Notes: a model not told the origin generated them from the sequence alone. A DNA stretch of 64,000 nt from UBA7867 sp964579205 (GCA_964579205.1 CAZOFH010000001.1:62001-126000); one strand, 5' to 3'; shown: positions 33,709 through 43,170, numbered from the stretch's first letter. Numbers and translations are program-made.

Positions 33709-34194
33709 TTATCTCTCCATAGCACGAGCAGAATCGAATACCTCTCCATATTTTGACTGACTAGCAGCGTCACCAATATCGCCAGTCTGCACGCCGTCAA
33801 AAATCCTCTCGCCAAAATACTTGCCACTATTGGATATGCCGCAGTCGTTCATTACGCAGGTATCAGCGACGATAGAATTTTTGCAAATCGCGCAATTTTT
33901 GACCACAGCGCTACCCGTAATATACGCCTCGCCCCAAATCTCGCTCTTGCCTTTTATAATAGCGTCCATACAGACAAAGGCGTTTTCACGGACAACGCAT
34001 CCGTCAAAAACCCAAGAGTCGCCACTCTGAGACAGATTGCGCTCACTCTCGACAAAGCCGCCCTTTTGCCCGGCCAACACCATCAGCCTATCCGACAAAA
34101 TATCGCGCAGCGCCATAATGCGGTACAACTTTGTTCCATTTGATAATTTGACAAATTCATCTTTTAGCAATGTATATTTTTTATCTGCTTTCAT
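33709..34194 (-). CDS. Left-handed beta-helix protein, single module
   Basis: 161 residues. The same module as the 32427-33449 product: YRIMALRDI, GGFVESERNLSQSGDSWV, then rungs such as NAFVCMDAIIKG and AYITGSAVV. No signal peptide. GAGGTATTC lies before the ATG. A short polar C-terminus follows the rungs. Function unknown; probable paralogue of the upstream half of its neighbour. Confidence 0.7.
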   Translation of the reverse strand: MKADKKYTLLKDEFVKLSNGTKLYRIMALRDILSDRLMVLAGQKGGFVESERNLSQSGDSWVFDGCVVRENAFVCMDAIIKGKSEIWGEAYITGSAVVKNCAICKNSIVADTCVMNDCGISNSGKYFGERIFDGVQTGDIGDAASQSKYGEVFDSARAMER

Positions 34195-34207
34195 TAGAAT
34201 ACCTCAA

Positions 34208-34597
34208 TCAATCGAGATTCTGCTGTTCTTTTTCGAGTCTCTTGTAATAATCTGCCACAGCGCTATTGAGCGCCTGCTTAACAAGCCCCAAGCAATAACC
34301 CTTTTTGCTCGGCAACGCGCCTAGCACCTGCAAAATTTCATTCGTGTCAAAAGCCAGCAACTCATCTACCGTCCTCCCCTCTACGAGGCAGGTAGTCACC
34401 GACGCAACCGCGATGAGCGCCGAACCACCGAATGTCTTAAACTTGGCATCGGCGACCACGCCATTCTCGATCAGAAAATAGAACTTTAGAATGTCGCTAC
34501 AAACATCGCTACACGCCTTGCCCACGGCATTTGCGCCCTTGATAATGCCGACATTTTGGGGATTTTGCAAAACTGTCATAATTTTTTCGTTATACAT
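34208..34597 (-). CDS. IscU/NifU-like scaffold protein lacking one ligand Cys
   Basis: 129 residues. IscU/NifU N-terminal fold, following nifS by 3 bases, so a role in Fe-S cluster assembly is expected. Of the three usual Cys ligands, the first (DVCSDILKFYF) and third (KKGYCLGLVKQA) are present. The second is lost: the family's FKTFGCG reads FKTFGGSAL. The substitution is clear in the DNA (GGT). It may bind clusters differently or act only as a sulfur acceptor. AAGGGGGAG precedes the ATG. Confidence 0.85.
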   Translation of the reverse strand: MYNEKIMTVLQNPQNVGIIKGANAVGKACSDVCSDILKFYFLIENGVVADAKFKTFGGSALIAVASVTTCLVEGRTVDELLAFDTNEILQVLGALPSKKGYCLGLVKQALNSAVADYYKRLEKEQQNLD

Positions 34598-34600
34598 ATG

Positions 34601-35779
34601 CTACTCCCCCTTGCCCACTTGAGTTTTTTGCATTGCAGAAATCTTGCGCAATTTCTCTACGCACTCCACCAATTTTTCTACAACATAATCCACTTCTTCT
34701 TGAGTCGTCGACTTGCTAATAGAAAACCTCACAGCGCCCTGAGCCAAATCTTTTGGCACACCCATAGCAGTCAAAACGTGGCTAGCCTCAGTAGAGCCAG
34801 ATGAGCAGGCAGACCCCGTGCTCACCGCGATGCCATTGAGATCCAGCATACACAACAGGCTCTCACCGTCCACCATACCAAAAGACATATTGATATTATT
34901 AGGCAGCCTCTGAATATTGTGCCCGTTGAGGTAAGTCAACTCGATTTTTTGCTCGACTTGACTAATAAAGTAATCTCTCAAAGTACGCAATTTTTTGCTA
35001 TTAGCCAAAATATCACGAGTCGCAATCTCGACCGCCTTGCCTAGCCCTACAACACCAGCGACATTGGTAGTACCTGCACGCAAACCATACTCTTGCTCAC
35101 CGCCATTCATAAATGGAGTAATCAAAATCTTGTTGCTCACATACAACGCGCCGACACCTTTTGGACCATTAAGCTTGTGCCCTGACAAACTCAGAGCATC
35201 GATGCCCATCTCGTGGACATTGAGAGTAATCGCACCCACAGCTTGGGTCGCGTCGGTATGAAAAATAACATCCTTTTCTTTGACAATATTGGCAATCGTC
35301 TGCAAATTCTGAATAGTCCCGACCTCGTTGTTGGCTGCCATAATCGACACCAAAATTGTATCAGAACTCAAATAGTGCAGCAACTGGTCAATGCGCACAA
35401 AACCCGACTCATCGACATCCAAATATGTGACCCTATAGCCCTCGCGCTCCATCTTTTTGCAAGTTTCTAGAATGCTAGGATGCTCAATCTTTGATGTGAT
35501 AATGTGGTTGCCCTTGTGCCTATATGCCTTGGCAATTCCACTAATAGCCCAGTTGTTTGCCTCGGTCGCGCCACTGGTAAAATAAACCTCTTCTTCATCA
35601 CAGCCCAATCCCTTGGCTACACGAGCGCGCGCGATATCTACATATTGCTTTGCCTCGCGCCCGAATGAATGCAGACTGTTTGGATTGCCAAAACCGCCCG
35701 TCAAAACAGGCATCATCTCTGCCAGCACATCGCTAGACAGAGGCGTGGTCGCAGCGTTATCCATATAAATTTTGTTCAT
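34601..35779 (-). CDS. nifS: Cysteine desulfurase (NifS/IscS type)
   Basis: 392 residues from the ATG at 35779 (AAGGAGAG upstream). PLP enzyme that removes sulfur from cysteine. MDNAATTPL start, FTSGATEANN, IEHPSIL, HTDATQAVG, PLP-Lys in LSGHKLNGPKG and catalytic Cys in VSTGSACSSGS. Followed by the NifU-like gene, preceded by its own promoter. Confidence 0.95.
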   Translation of the reverse strand: MNKIYMDNAATTPLSSDVLAEMMPVLTGGFGNPNSLHSFGREAKQYVDIARARVAKGLGCDEEEVYFTSGATEANNWAISGIAKAYRHKGNHIITSKIEHPSILETCKKMEREGYRVTYLDVDESGFVRIDQLLHYLSSDTILVSIMAANNEVGTIQNLQTIANIVKEKDVIFHTDATQAVGAITLNVHEMGIDALSLSGHKLNGPKGVGALYVSNKILITPFMNGGEQEYGLRAGTTNVAGVVGLGKAVEIATRDILANSKKLRTLRDYFISQVEQKIELTYLNGHNIQRLPNNINMSFGMVDGESLLCMLDLNGIAVSTGSACSSGSTEASHVLTAMGVPKDLAQGAVRFSISKSTTQEEVDYVVEKLVECVEKLRKISAMQKTQVGKGE

Positions 35780-35812
35780 CGTTCTCTCCTTTTTTGACAT
35801 TTTAACTATTCT

Positions 35813-35841
35813 ATTATATCACGAAATGCGATTATAGTCAA
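35813..35841 (-). promoter_or_regulatory. Sigma-A promoter of the nifS operon
   Basis: TTGACT, 17-base spacer, TATAAT with TGA in front; 33 bases upstream of the start codon. Confidence 0.85.
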
Positions 35842-35854
35842 TAGCAAAGTATCA

Positions 35855-35886
35855 AAAACAAAGCAGTCAACACTATTTGACTGCTC
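35855..35886 (-). terminator. Terminator of trxA
   Basis: AGCAGTCAA/TTGACTGCT stem followed by TTGTTTTTG on the minus strand, directly after trxA. Confidence 0.8.
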
Positions 35887-35891
35887 AAAAA

Positions 35892-36206
35892 TTACAGATT
35901 AGCCTCAATAACATTGATAATATAATCTTTTGTTTTTAGTCCGATTTCTTTTGCAACCTCGGCACCCTTTTTGAATAAAATCATAGTAGGCACACTCATA
36001 ATGCCGAATTCTTGGGCAAAATCCATACACTCGTCAATATCGCATTTTGCGATAATCACGTCGTCACGCTCTTCTGAAATCTGCTCAACGATAGGGCCAA
36101 GCATTTTGCAAGGACCGCACCATGTCGCGAAAAAGTCCACCAGCACCAACTTGTCGCTGTTGATCACTTCTCTAAAATTCTCTTTTGTAATATGTACAAT
36201 AGCCAT
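35892..36206 (-). CDS. trxA: Thioredoxin
   Basis: 105 residues from the ATG at 36206 (AAGGAGAAAC upstream). General dithiol reductant. Active site FFATWCGPCK at about 26-35 and the cis-Pro in MSVPTMILF. Monocistronic with its own promoter and terminator. Confidence 0.97.
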   Translation of the reverse strand: MAIVHITKENFREVINSDKLVLVDFFATWCGPCKMLGPIVEQISEERDDVIIAKCDIDECMDFAQEFGIMSVPTMILFKKGAEVAKEIGLKTKDYIINVIEANL

Positions 36207-36236
36207 TTTGTTTCTCCTTATCAAAAGTCTAAATAT

Positions 36237-36265
36237 ATTATATCACAATATATAAAAAATACAAA
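36237..36265 (-). promoter_or_regulatory. Sigma-A promoter of trxA
   Basis: TTTGTA, 17-base spacer, TATAAT with TGA in front. Confidence 0.75.
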
Positions 36266-37525
36266 TTATTTTTGCGTAATTGGTTTAATTAAATTATCGC
36301 CAAAGATGCAAAAATGCGTATAGCCATTTTCTTTTAGCACATCGAGCTGATGTGACAGGTTCTTTTTCGCAAGAATTGCAGAAGCATTCTGCTCTTTGTT
36401 GACCGATTGCACAAACTTTAGCACTGCTACAAAATCATCATCCCCGCTATACAAAACCGCCAGAACTGGAGTCGCGGGTGATTTGTCTTGATTTTTTTGC
36501 GCATACAGAATGCAGGTCGGCTCAAAACCCAGCCCCAGCCCGACAGCCGGCACAGGCTTGCCCACCATTTTGCCTATCATATCGTCATATCTTCCGCCGC
36601 CAGCGCAAGCGCCCGACAACCCCGGCAAGTAAAATTCATAGACTAGCCCGGTGTAATAATTTTGCCCGCGCACGATAGAAATGTCAAATTTCGCCTCAAA
36701 TTTGCCCGTTGAGAGCGCATTCACGCTATCCAAAATCTTTTGCACATCACGAACAACCTCGCAGCGGACGCCCAAAGCGAGCAAAATGTCGGCATACTTG
36801 TCACCACTCGACACAATGTCAGAAATGCGCCCAAGCAATACTTGGGTATTCGCCGCGTCAAAACCTCTCTCCAACATCTCCTCACTTACGCCCGGCAGTC
36901 CCAATTTGTCCATTTTGTCGAGGCAAATGCAGACCTCTTTCTCTTGCTCTGCCGAAAAGCCAGCCCCAGATATCAAGTCAGACAAAATTCGTCTGTCGTT
37001 GACCTTTGCTACGATATCCTCAAAGCCCAGTGCCTCAAAAGTCTTGGCAGTGGTGTTGAGAATATCAATCTCAGCATTGATGCTAGGGTCGCCCAAAATA
37101 TCAATGTCGCATTGAGTAAACTGACGATTGCGCCCCATCTGAGGTCTATCCGCGCGGAAAGAAGAGTCAATCTGAATTGACTTGAAAGGACTTGGCAAAA
37201 CATTTTGATTGTTGGCATACAGCCTAGCCAATGGCACAGTTTGGTCATATTTTAGCCCGATGTCTACAATATCCCTTTCGCACAGGTTGGGCTTGGTCAA
37301 ATCCAATTTTTCGCCACGCTTTAAAACTTTGAAAATCAACTTTAGATTTTCCCCGCCATCGCTCCCCAACAAGTTGTCGATATTCTCCAAAATTGGCGTC
37401 CCAATTTGCATAAAACCGAAACTCTGATAAGCCCTGACAATTTTTGCCTTGACCTCTTCGCGCATTGCCATTTCTTTTGGCAAATAATCCTTTGTACCCC
37501 TAACGGGAGACATATCTTTGCTCAA
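36266..37525 (-). CDS. hisS: Histidyl-tRNA synthetase, archaeal/eukaryal-like
   Basis: 419 residues. Class II synthetase charging tRNA-His. Motif 2 is FRADRPQMGRNRQFTQCDID and the histidine-binding segment is VRGQNYYTGLVYEF, followed by GGGRYDDMIG as motif 3. The YDQTVPLARLYANN and QCDIDILG wording is nearer to archaeal/eukaryal enzymes than to the standard Firmicute type. The anticodon domain is short, about 75 residues. Start TTG 37525 with AGGAGG five bases away. HisZ was considered, but the aminoacylation motifs are intact. Confidence 0.88.
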   Translation of the reverse strand: MSKDMSPVRGTKDYLPKEMAMREEVKAKIVRAYQSFGFMQIGTPILENIDNLLGSDGGENLKLIFKVLKRGEKLDLTKPNLCERDIVDIGLKYDQTVPLARLYANNQNVLPSPFKSIQIDSSFRADRPQMGRNRQFTQCDIDILGDPSINAEIDILNTTAKTFEALGFEDIVAKVNDRRILSDLISGAGFSAEQEKEVCICLDKMDKLGLPGVSEEMLERGFDAANTQVLLGRISDIVSSGDKYADILLALGVRCEVVRDVQKILDSVNALSTGKFEAKFDISIVRGQNYYTGLVYEFYLPGLSGACAGGGRYDDMIGKMVGKPVPAVGLGLGFEPTCILYAQKNQDKSPATPVLAVLYSGDDDFVAVLKFVQSVNKEQNASAILAKKNLSHQLDVLKENGYTHFCIFGDNLIKPITQK

Positions 37526-37537
37526 TTTTACCTCCTA

Positions 37538-38911
37538 TTACATTATATATTTGGTGATGTCGTACTGCTTTACCGATGAAGCGAGTACTTTTTGCACCAA
37601 ATCCTTGGTAATGACCACCTTGCTCATCGGGTAATTACCATCCGCCTCAAAACTAATATCGTTGAGCAGCGCCTCCATAATGGTGTGCAGTCTGCGCGCA
37701 CCGATATTCTCTTGATTTTCGTTCTCCAACTCGGCGATCCTAGCAATCTCTTGCAACGCGTCCTTTTCAAAATGCAAATCTATATTGTCGACTTTGAGCA
37801 ATTCAGCCTGCTGCATAGTAATAGCATTCTTAGGTTGCGTCAAAATATTATAAAAGTCCTTTGCGGTCAAGTTCTCAAGTTCCACGCGAATTGGGAAACG
37901 CCCCTGCAATTCAGGAATCAAATCCTCCATTTTGGCAATGTGAAAAGCACCAGCCGCGATAAACAAAATGTAATCAGTCTTGATGAGTCCGTACTTTGTG
38001 TTGACGGTACACCCCTCGACAAATGGCAAAATATCGCGCTGGACACCCTCACGAGAAACGTCAGGGCCGCTGCCGTTGCCACGAGAAATAGTGATTTTGT
38101 CAATCTCGTCAATAAAGATGATGCCTTCTTGCTCCGCTCTGCGGATACCCTCTTCGTTTACAGCGTCCAAATCAATGAGTCTACTACTCTCGTCGTTGAC
38201 AAAATTGCGTCTAGCCTGAGCGACAGTAATTTTGCGCACCTTTTTGCGCTTGGGCAAAAAGCCATCCAGCATATCATTTATATTAGAGTCAGGAGCGCCT
38301 GGGATAATCTCAATCATCTTTGGCGCTTCCGTCATCTCTACCTCGACATACTCGTTGTCGTGCTTGCCTTGCTCGACCTCCATGAGGAGAGTGTCTGCAC
38401 TCTTTTTGTTGTCGGCGTCCTCTACCACGATTTCTACCGTACTGTCATCCAGTTTTTCGGTAGAAGTCGTCTGCTTGGCAGTGGCCTTGGCTTTGCTATT
38501 GCGCATCAACAAATCACGAATTTTTTTGTTGGCATTATTGGTCGCGGTAGCCTTGACCTCCTCAAACTTTTCATCTCGAACCAAGCGAATAGAGGTCTCG
38601 ACCAAATCTCTGATCATACTCTCTACATCGCGCCCGACATAACCGACCTCGGTGTATTTTGTCGCCTCGACCTTGACAAAAGGCGCATGCACAATCTTTG
38701 CCAAACGCCTAGCGATCTCCGTCTTACCGACACCAGTAGGACCTTTCATCAAAATATTTTTGGGCGTAATATCCTCCCTAAGGCTCTCTGGGAGTTTGCT
38801 ACGGCGGTAACGATTGCGCAAAGCGACAGCGACCGCGCGTTTTGCCTTGTCTTGACCAATAATGTATTTGTCAAGTTCGGCAACGATTTCTTTTGGGGTC
38901 AACAATTCCAT
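37538..38911 (-). CDS. hslU: HslU/ClpY ATPase subunit
   Basis: 457 residues. AAA+ unfoldase that feeds HslV. LTPKEIVAELDKYIIGQDKAK start, Walker A GPTGVGKTEIAR, pore loop GYVGRD, an intermediate domain at about 115-235, Walker B FIDEIDKI and the C-terminal docking tail. GAGGTAG lies before the ATG, which follows the hslV stop by 1 base. Confidence 0.97.
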   Translation of the reverse strand: MELLTPKEIVAELDKYIIGQDKAKRAVAVALRNRYRRSKLPESLREDITPKNILMKGPTGVGKTEIARRLAKIVHAPFVKVEATKYTEVGYVGRDVESMIRDLVETSIRLVRDEKFEEVKATATNNANKKIRDLLMRNSKAKATAKQTTSTEKLDDSTVEIVVEDADNKKSADTLLMEVEQGKHDNEYVEVEMTEAPKMIEIIPGAPDSNINDMLDGFLPKRKKVRKITVAQARRNFVNDESSRLIDLDAVNEEGIRRAEQEGIIFIDEIDKITISRGNGSGPDVSREGVQRDILPFVEGCTVNTKYGLIKTDYILFIAAGAFHIAKMEDLIPELQGRFPIRVELENLTAKDFYNILTQPKNAITMQQAELLKVDNIDLHFEKDALQEIARIAELENENQENIGARRLHTIMEALLNDISFEADGNYPMSKVVITKDLVQKVLASSVKQYDITKYIM

Positions 38912-38912
38912 A

Positions 38913-39452
38913 TTACTCTACCTCCTCAAAGAAGAAATGCTTGTTGGTGTAAATGCAATAATCACCAGCGACATCGAGCGCTTTTTCTACCATATCGCGA
39001 GCAGACAATTTTGTATTATCGTACAAGGCACGCAAAGCACCTAGGGCATAGTGACTGCCTGACCCGACCGAGGTAAACTCATCACTAGGGCGGCAAACCA
39101 TACCGTCACCCATAAATACAAAAATGTCGTCTTTGTCCGCGATTACCATCATAACCTCGAGGTTCGGGTGCATCGAGTTGGCATTTTGCCAATTATTAGA
39201 AATCTCTACCAAAGCACGCTGCAAATTGCCCGAATACTTGTTGAGATTTTCCTCCAAAAGGCGCAACACCGCCAAATTATGACTGACTGTACCAGCCATA
39301 CCAACGATGACCTTGTCATTATAAATCCTGTGCAACTTTTTGACACCGTCCTTAAAAACCATAGTGTCTAGAGTCGCCTGACTATCTGCCCCGATGACGG
39401 TCTTGCCATTCCTGCGGCAGGCAACAATAGTCGTCCCTTTCATACTTATCAT
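38913..39452 (-). CDS. hslV: HslV/ClpQ protease subunit
   Basis: 179 residues from the ATG at 39452 (GGGAGAG nine bases upstream); an alternative ATG is at 39443. N-terminal threonine hydrolase: catalytic Thr in MKGTTIVAC, exposed after removal of a short propeptide, then GADSQATL and KVIVGMAGT. Overlaps trmFO by 4 bases. xerC and codY, usual neighbours, are absent. Confidence 0.96.
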   Translation of the reverse strand: MISMKGTTIVACRRNGKTVIGADSQATLDTMVFKDGVKKLHRIYNDKVIVGMAGTVSHNLAVLRLLEENLNKYSGNLQRALVEISNNWQNANSMHPNLEVMMVIADKDDIFVFMGDGMVCRPSDEFTSVGSGSHYALGALRALYDNTKLSARDMVEKALDVAGDYCIYTNKHFFFEEVE

Positions 39453-40717
39453 ATATTATATCTCTCCCTCAAATTAGCAATTTTCGCCAAAGCGCGCTCC
39501 GCAAGACGCTTTTTCTTGTCTTGTTTGGGCGCGTCAATCGGCTTTATCAACCCCCAGTTTATGTGCATTGGCTGAAAATTATTTGTACTACCGCAGAGCA
39601 AATAATTTTGCATAGCACCTAAACATGTCTCGGTAGTACAATCTACCAAAGGCTGGGAGTCGATATATTTTATCATATTTATCGCACAAAGTAAACCGCT
39701 TGCGACAGATTCGATATAACCTTCTACCCCACTAATCTGCCCTGCAAAAAATATGTTGGGCTGACTCTTGAGTTGAAAAAACTTGTTGAGATATTTGGGC
39801 GCGTTGATATAAGTATTCCTATGCATTACCCCAAATCGCAACCATTCAGCCTTCTTGAGTGCGGGGATTTTTGAGAAAACTTCGCGTTGCGCAGGGAAAG
39901 TCAAATTCGTCTGGAAACCGACGAGGTTGTACATAGTCCCCTCGAGATTTTCCTTACGCAACTGCACCACAGCATACGTTTCTGGAGCATCAAATCGAGT
40001 TGGCTTGAGCGGACCACAACGCATTACATCGAATCCGCGCTTTGCCATTACCTCGATAGGCAGACACGCCTCAAAATTGATTTCCTTTTCAAACTGGTGC
40101 AACTCCACTCTTTGCGCATTCTGCAGAGCCTCGCAAAAGTCGACATATTCGCCTTTTGCCATCGGACAGTTGATATACCCCTCATCCGCCTCATAAGCAA
40201 AATCGTAGTCGATGCTTTCGCCACTGACAATAGGTGCGACCGCGTCATAAAAATATAACTTTTCGCCAATCAAACTACCCAAAAAATCTGACAATTTGTC
40301 ACTGCATAGAGGTCCTGCGGCGACTATAATCGGGTCGGTCTGACAAAAGGAAACTACCTCTTGATTGATAATATTGATATAAGGATTGGCGCGCACCTCT
40401 TCGGTCACCAGCCGACTAAACTTTTCCCTGTCGACAGTGAGCGCCTGAGTGGATGGCAAGGCACTCGCTCTCGCGCATTTTAGCAATTCACAGTCGAGCG
40501 CCCGCATCTCTGCCTTGAGCAGACCTGTCGCAAAATCTAAAGTATCTGATTTGAGCGAATTGGAGCAAACCAACTCGGCAAAATCGGGATTGTGATGCGC
40601 GGGTGAATATTGAGTAGGCTTCATCTCGTACAAATCCACATAGACTCCTGCCTTTGCTAATTGCAATGCAGCCTCACACCCCGCGAGTCCCGCTCCTATA
40701 ACACAAACTTTTTTCAA
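39449..40717 (-). CDS. trmFO: tRNA m5U54 methyltransferase TrmFO
   Basis: 422 residues from a TTG at 40717 (GGAG eight bases away); the open extension to 40861 overlaps topA and is rejected. Folate/FAD-dependent: Rossmann VCVIGAGLAGCEAALQLA at the N-terminus, ELVCSNSLKSD, and the VEGYIESVASGLLCA block near the C-terminus. Starts 4 bases before the end of topA. Confidence 0.95.
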   Translation of the reverse strand: MKKVCVIGAGLAGCEAALQLAKAGVYVDLYEMKPTQYSPAHHNPDFAELVCSNSLKSDTLDFATGLLKAEMRALDCELLKCARASALPSTQALTVDREKFSRLVTEEVRANPYINIINQEVVSFCQTDPIIVAAGPLCSDKLSDFLGSLIGEKLYFYDAVAPIVSGESIDYDFAYEADEGYINCPMAKGEYVDFCEALQNAQRVELHQFEKEINFEACLPIEVMAKRGFDVMRCGPLKPTRFDAPETYAVVQLRKENLEGTMYNLVGFQTNLTFPAQREVFSKIPALKKAEWLRFGVMHRNTYINAPKYLNKFFQLKSQPNIFFAGQISGVEGYIESVASGLLCAINMIKYIDSQPLVDCTTETCLGAMQNYLLCGSTNNFQPMHINWGLIKPIDAPKQDKKKRLAERALAKIANLRERYNI

Positions 40718-40719
40718 TA

Positions 40720-43170
40720 TCAATTCTCCACTTTTTCTGATTGTGAATTTTCCGTCTTTGGCAAAGGCTTGAGATTTTTGCAATTTGGGTAATTGCTGCA
40801 CGACAAAAATTTGCCATACCTGCCCATCCTCTCTACCATTTTGCCGCCACACTTTTCGCAAATTTCATCCGTCTCTTTGGGCGGAGTGGCTGCACGATTG
40901 TTCTTGATAAAATCACAATTAGGATAATCGCTGCACGCCAAGAACTTACCATACTTGCCAGTCTTGATGACTAGCGGGCTGCCACATTTTGGGCAAGCGC
41001 CCCCCTCTTGCAAAGTGTCATTCGCATTAGGAACCGCTTCGCCAGCAGCATTAATCTTCATACTATTCTTGCACTCAGGGTAATTGCTGCACGACAAAAA
41101 TTTGCCATATTTGCCTGTACGCTCTACCATTTTGTGACCGCATTTGTCGCAAACAATATCGGTCTCTTTTGCAGGAGACCCGCCGTCAATATTACGCTTG
41201 AAAGTACATGTCGGATAATTGCTACAAGCCAAAAACTTGCCATACTTGCCAGTGCGGATCACCATTTTTGCCCCACATTCAGGGCAAACCTCATCCGTAT
41301 CCTCTGCGGGAGTGCCGCCAGCGAGCTCCGTCCGAATATTCTTGATATTCTTGCAACTTGGGTAATTGCTGCAGCACATAAATCTACCGTACCTACCCGT
41401 ACGGATAACCATTGCGCTACCACATTTGTCACAAATCTCTTCGGTAGGCTCGACAGCAGAAATCAAAGCGTCAGTCGCTGCATCCATCTGCTTTTTGAAA
41501 CCTGCATAAAAGGTCTCCAAAACCTGATGCCAGTCCTTTTCGCCGTCAGCGATTTCGTCCAAGTCCGACTCCATATCCGCAGTAAAGCCGATATTCATCA
41601 CATCAGGGAAATGCTCCACTAGCAAATCAGTCACAGCAAAACCCAGTTCGGTCGGGCGGATAGCCTTGCCCTCGTTCTCAACATATTTTCTATTAAACAA
41701 CACCGAAATCGTAGGCGTATACGTAGCAGGACGACCGATACCCTTTTCTTCCATTGCCTTGACAAGGCTAGCCTCGGTATAGCGCGCAGGTGGCTTGGTA
41801 AATTTTTGCTCCGTCTTGAGCCCTAACAAATCCACTACTTCTCCCTCAGAGAGCGCAGGAATGTGTGCTTGAGCAGACTCGTCCTTTTCTTTATCTTTTG
41901 GGACATACTCTTGATACAACCTAGTAAAACCGTCAAACACTGGCGTACGACCAGTCGCCCTAAAGGTATAGTCCTTGACCGCCACATCGACCGAAACAGA
42001 ATTGTAAGTAGCGCTACTCATCTGACTCGCCAAGAATCGCTCATAGATAAGCTTGTACAACTTGTAATTATCCTCGGGAATGTGCCCCTTGACGCTATCA
42101 GGCGTAATATCTATATATATAGGTCTAATCGCCTCGTGGGCATCTTGAGCAGATTTTTTTGATTTGTACACATTAGGCGTCTCTGGATAATAATTGGCAC
42201 CGAATTTTTGGATAATATAATCCTTTGCCATTTTTTGAGCCTCAGGCGAAACACGCACTGAGTCGGTACGGATGTAGGTAATGAGCGCCGTCTTGCCCTT
42301 GCCCGGCAACTCTACACCCTCGTAGAGATTCTGCGCCGATTGAGTAGTACGCTTGAGCGACATACCCATTTTGTTGAGCGCGTCCTGCTGCATACTACTG
42401 GTAATATAAGGAGCAGGCGGATGCGACTTGGTCACACTCTTTTTGATATTGGCGATGCTCCACGGCTGGTCGGCAATATCTGATAAAAAGGCATCTTTCT
42501 CCTGCTCGTTGGCAATCTTGTACTTTTTGTTATTCTTGTTGAGCAAGGCAGCCTTAAACGACTGTGCCTTGTCACCGTGCTTTGACAAGGTGGCATTGAC
42601 AGCCCACCATTCCTCTGGCTTGAAATTGACAATCTCACGCTCACGCTCTACCACCAATTTGAGCGTTACCGACTGCACACGCCCCGCACTGAGTTTGGGC
42701 TGAATGCGCTTGCACAGAATTGGCGACAACTTGTAACCCACTATCCTATCTAATATCCTACGCGTCTGCTGAGCGTCTACCAGTCGCAAATCAAGCGCCC
42801 TAGGCTGCTGAATAGCCTTTTGCACCGCGTTCTTGGAAATCTCGTTGAACTCAATACGAATATTGTCATTGGGATTGAGATTGAGCACGTGCGCGACGTG
42901 CCAAGAAATCGCCTCTCCCTCTCTATCAGGGTCGGTCGCGAGCAAAATCTGCTGCGCCTTGCTAGCGATACTCTCTAGCGACTTGACCACATCTTTTTTG
43001 TCTGGCAAAATCTCATACTCTGGTGAAAAGTTATTATTGATATCCACACCGAAGCCGTGAACAGGCAAGTCTCTGACATGTCCCTTGGTCGCAAAAACCT
43101 CATAGTCTTCGCCAAGATACTTTTTGATAGTAGCACGCTTACCTGGACCCTCGATGACAACTAATTTCAT
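40720..43170 (-). CDS. topA: DNA topoisomerase I with five zinc ribbons
   Basis: 816 residues from the ATG at 43170 (AGGAGG upstream). Relaxes negative supercoils. TOPRIM domain (MKLVVIEGPGKRATIKKYL, DPDREGEAISWH), the SAGRVQSVTLKLV segment and active-site Tyr in ITYIRTDSVRVS. The C-terminus holds five tandem C4 ribbons at about 600-805, each of the form CxxCG, then CSNYP with a final Cys. Three or four is more usual. Middle of the comM-dprA-topA-trmFO-hslV-hslU cluster. Confidence 0.97.
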   Translation of the reverse strand: MKLVVIEGPGKRATIKKYLGEDYEVFATKGHVRDLPVHGFGVDINNNFSPEYEILPDKKDVVKSLESIASKAQQILLATDPDREGEAISWHVAHVLNLNPNDNIRIEFNEISKNAVQKAIQQPRALDLRLVDAQQTRRILDRIVGYKLSPILCKRIQPKLSAGRVQSVTLKLVVEREREIVNFKPEEWWAVNATLSKHGDKAQSFKAALLNKNNKKYKIANEQEKDAFLSDIADQPWSIANIKKSVTKSHPPAPYITSSMQQDALNKMGMSLKRTTQSAQNLYEGVELPGKGKTALITYIRTDSVRVSPEAQKMAKDYIIQKFGANYYPETPNVYKSKKSAQDAHEAIRPIYIDITPDSVKGHIPEDNYKLYKLIYERFLASQMSSATYNSVSVDVAVKDYTFRATGRTPVFDGFTRLYQEYVPKDKEKDESAQAHIPALSEGEVVDLLGLKTEQKFTKPPARYTEASLVKAMEEKGIGRPATYTPTISVLFNRKYVENEGKAIRPTELGFAVTDLLVEHFPDVMNIGFTADMESDLDEIADGEKDWHQVLETFYAGFKKQMDAATDALISAVEPTEEICDKCGSAMVIRTGRYGRFMCCSNYPSCKNIKNIRTELAGGTPAEDTDEVCPECGAKMVIRTGKYGKFLACSNYPTCTFKRNIDGGSPAKETDIVCDKCGHKMVERTGKYGKFLSCSNYPECKNSMKINAAGEAVPNANDTLQEGGACPKCGSPLVIKTGKYGKFLACSDYPNCDFIKNNRAATPPKETDEICEKCGGKMVERMGRYGKFLSCSNYPNCKNLKPLPKTENSQSEKVEN

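Noticed and set aside
37592..39076. 494-codon open frame on the plus strand, antisense to hslU and hslV
   Set aside because: It mirrors two intact, conserved genes; it has no ribosome site and its translation has no protein-like pattern.
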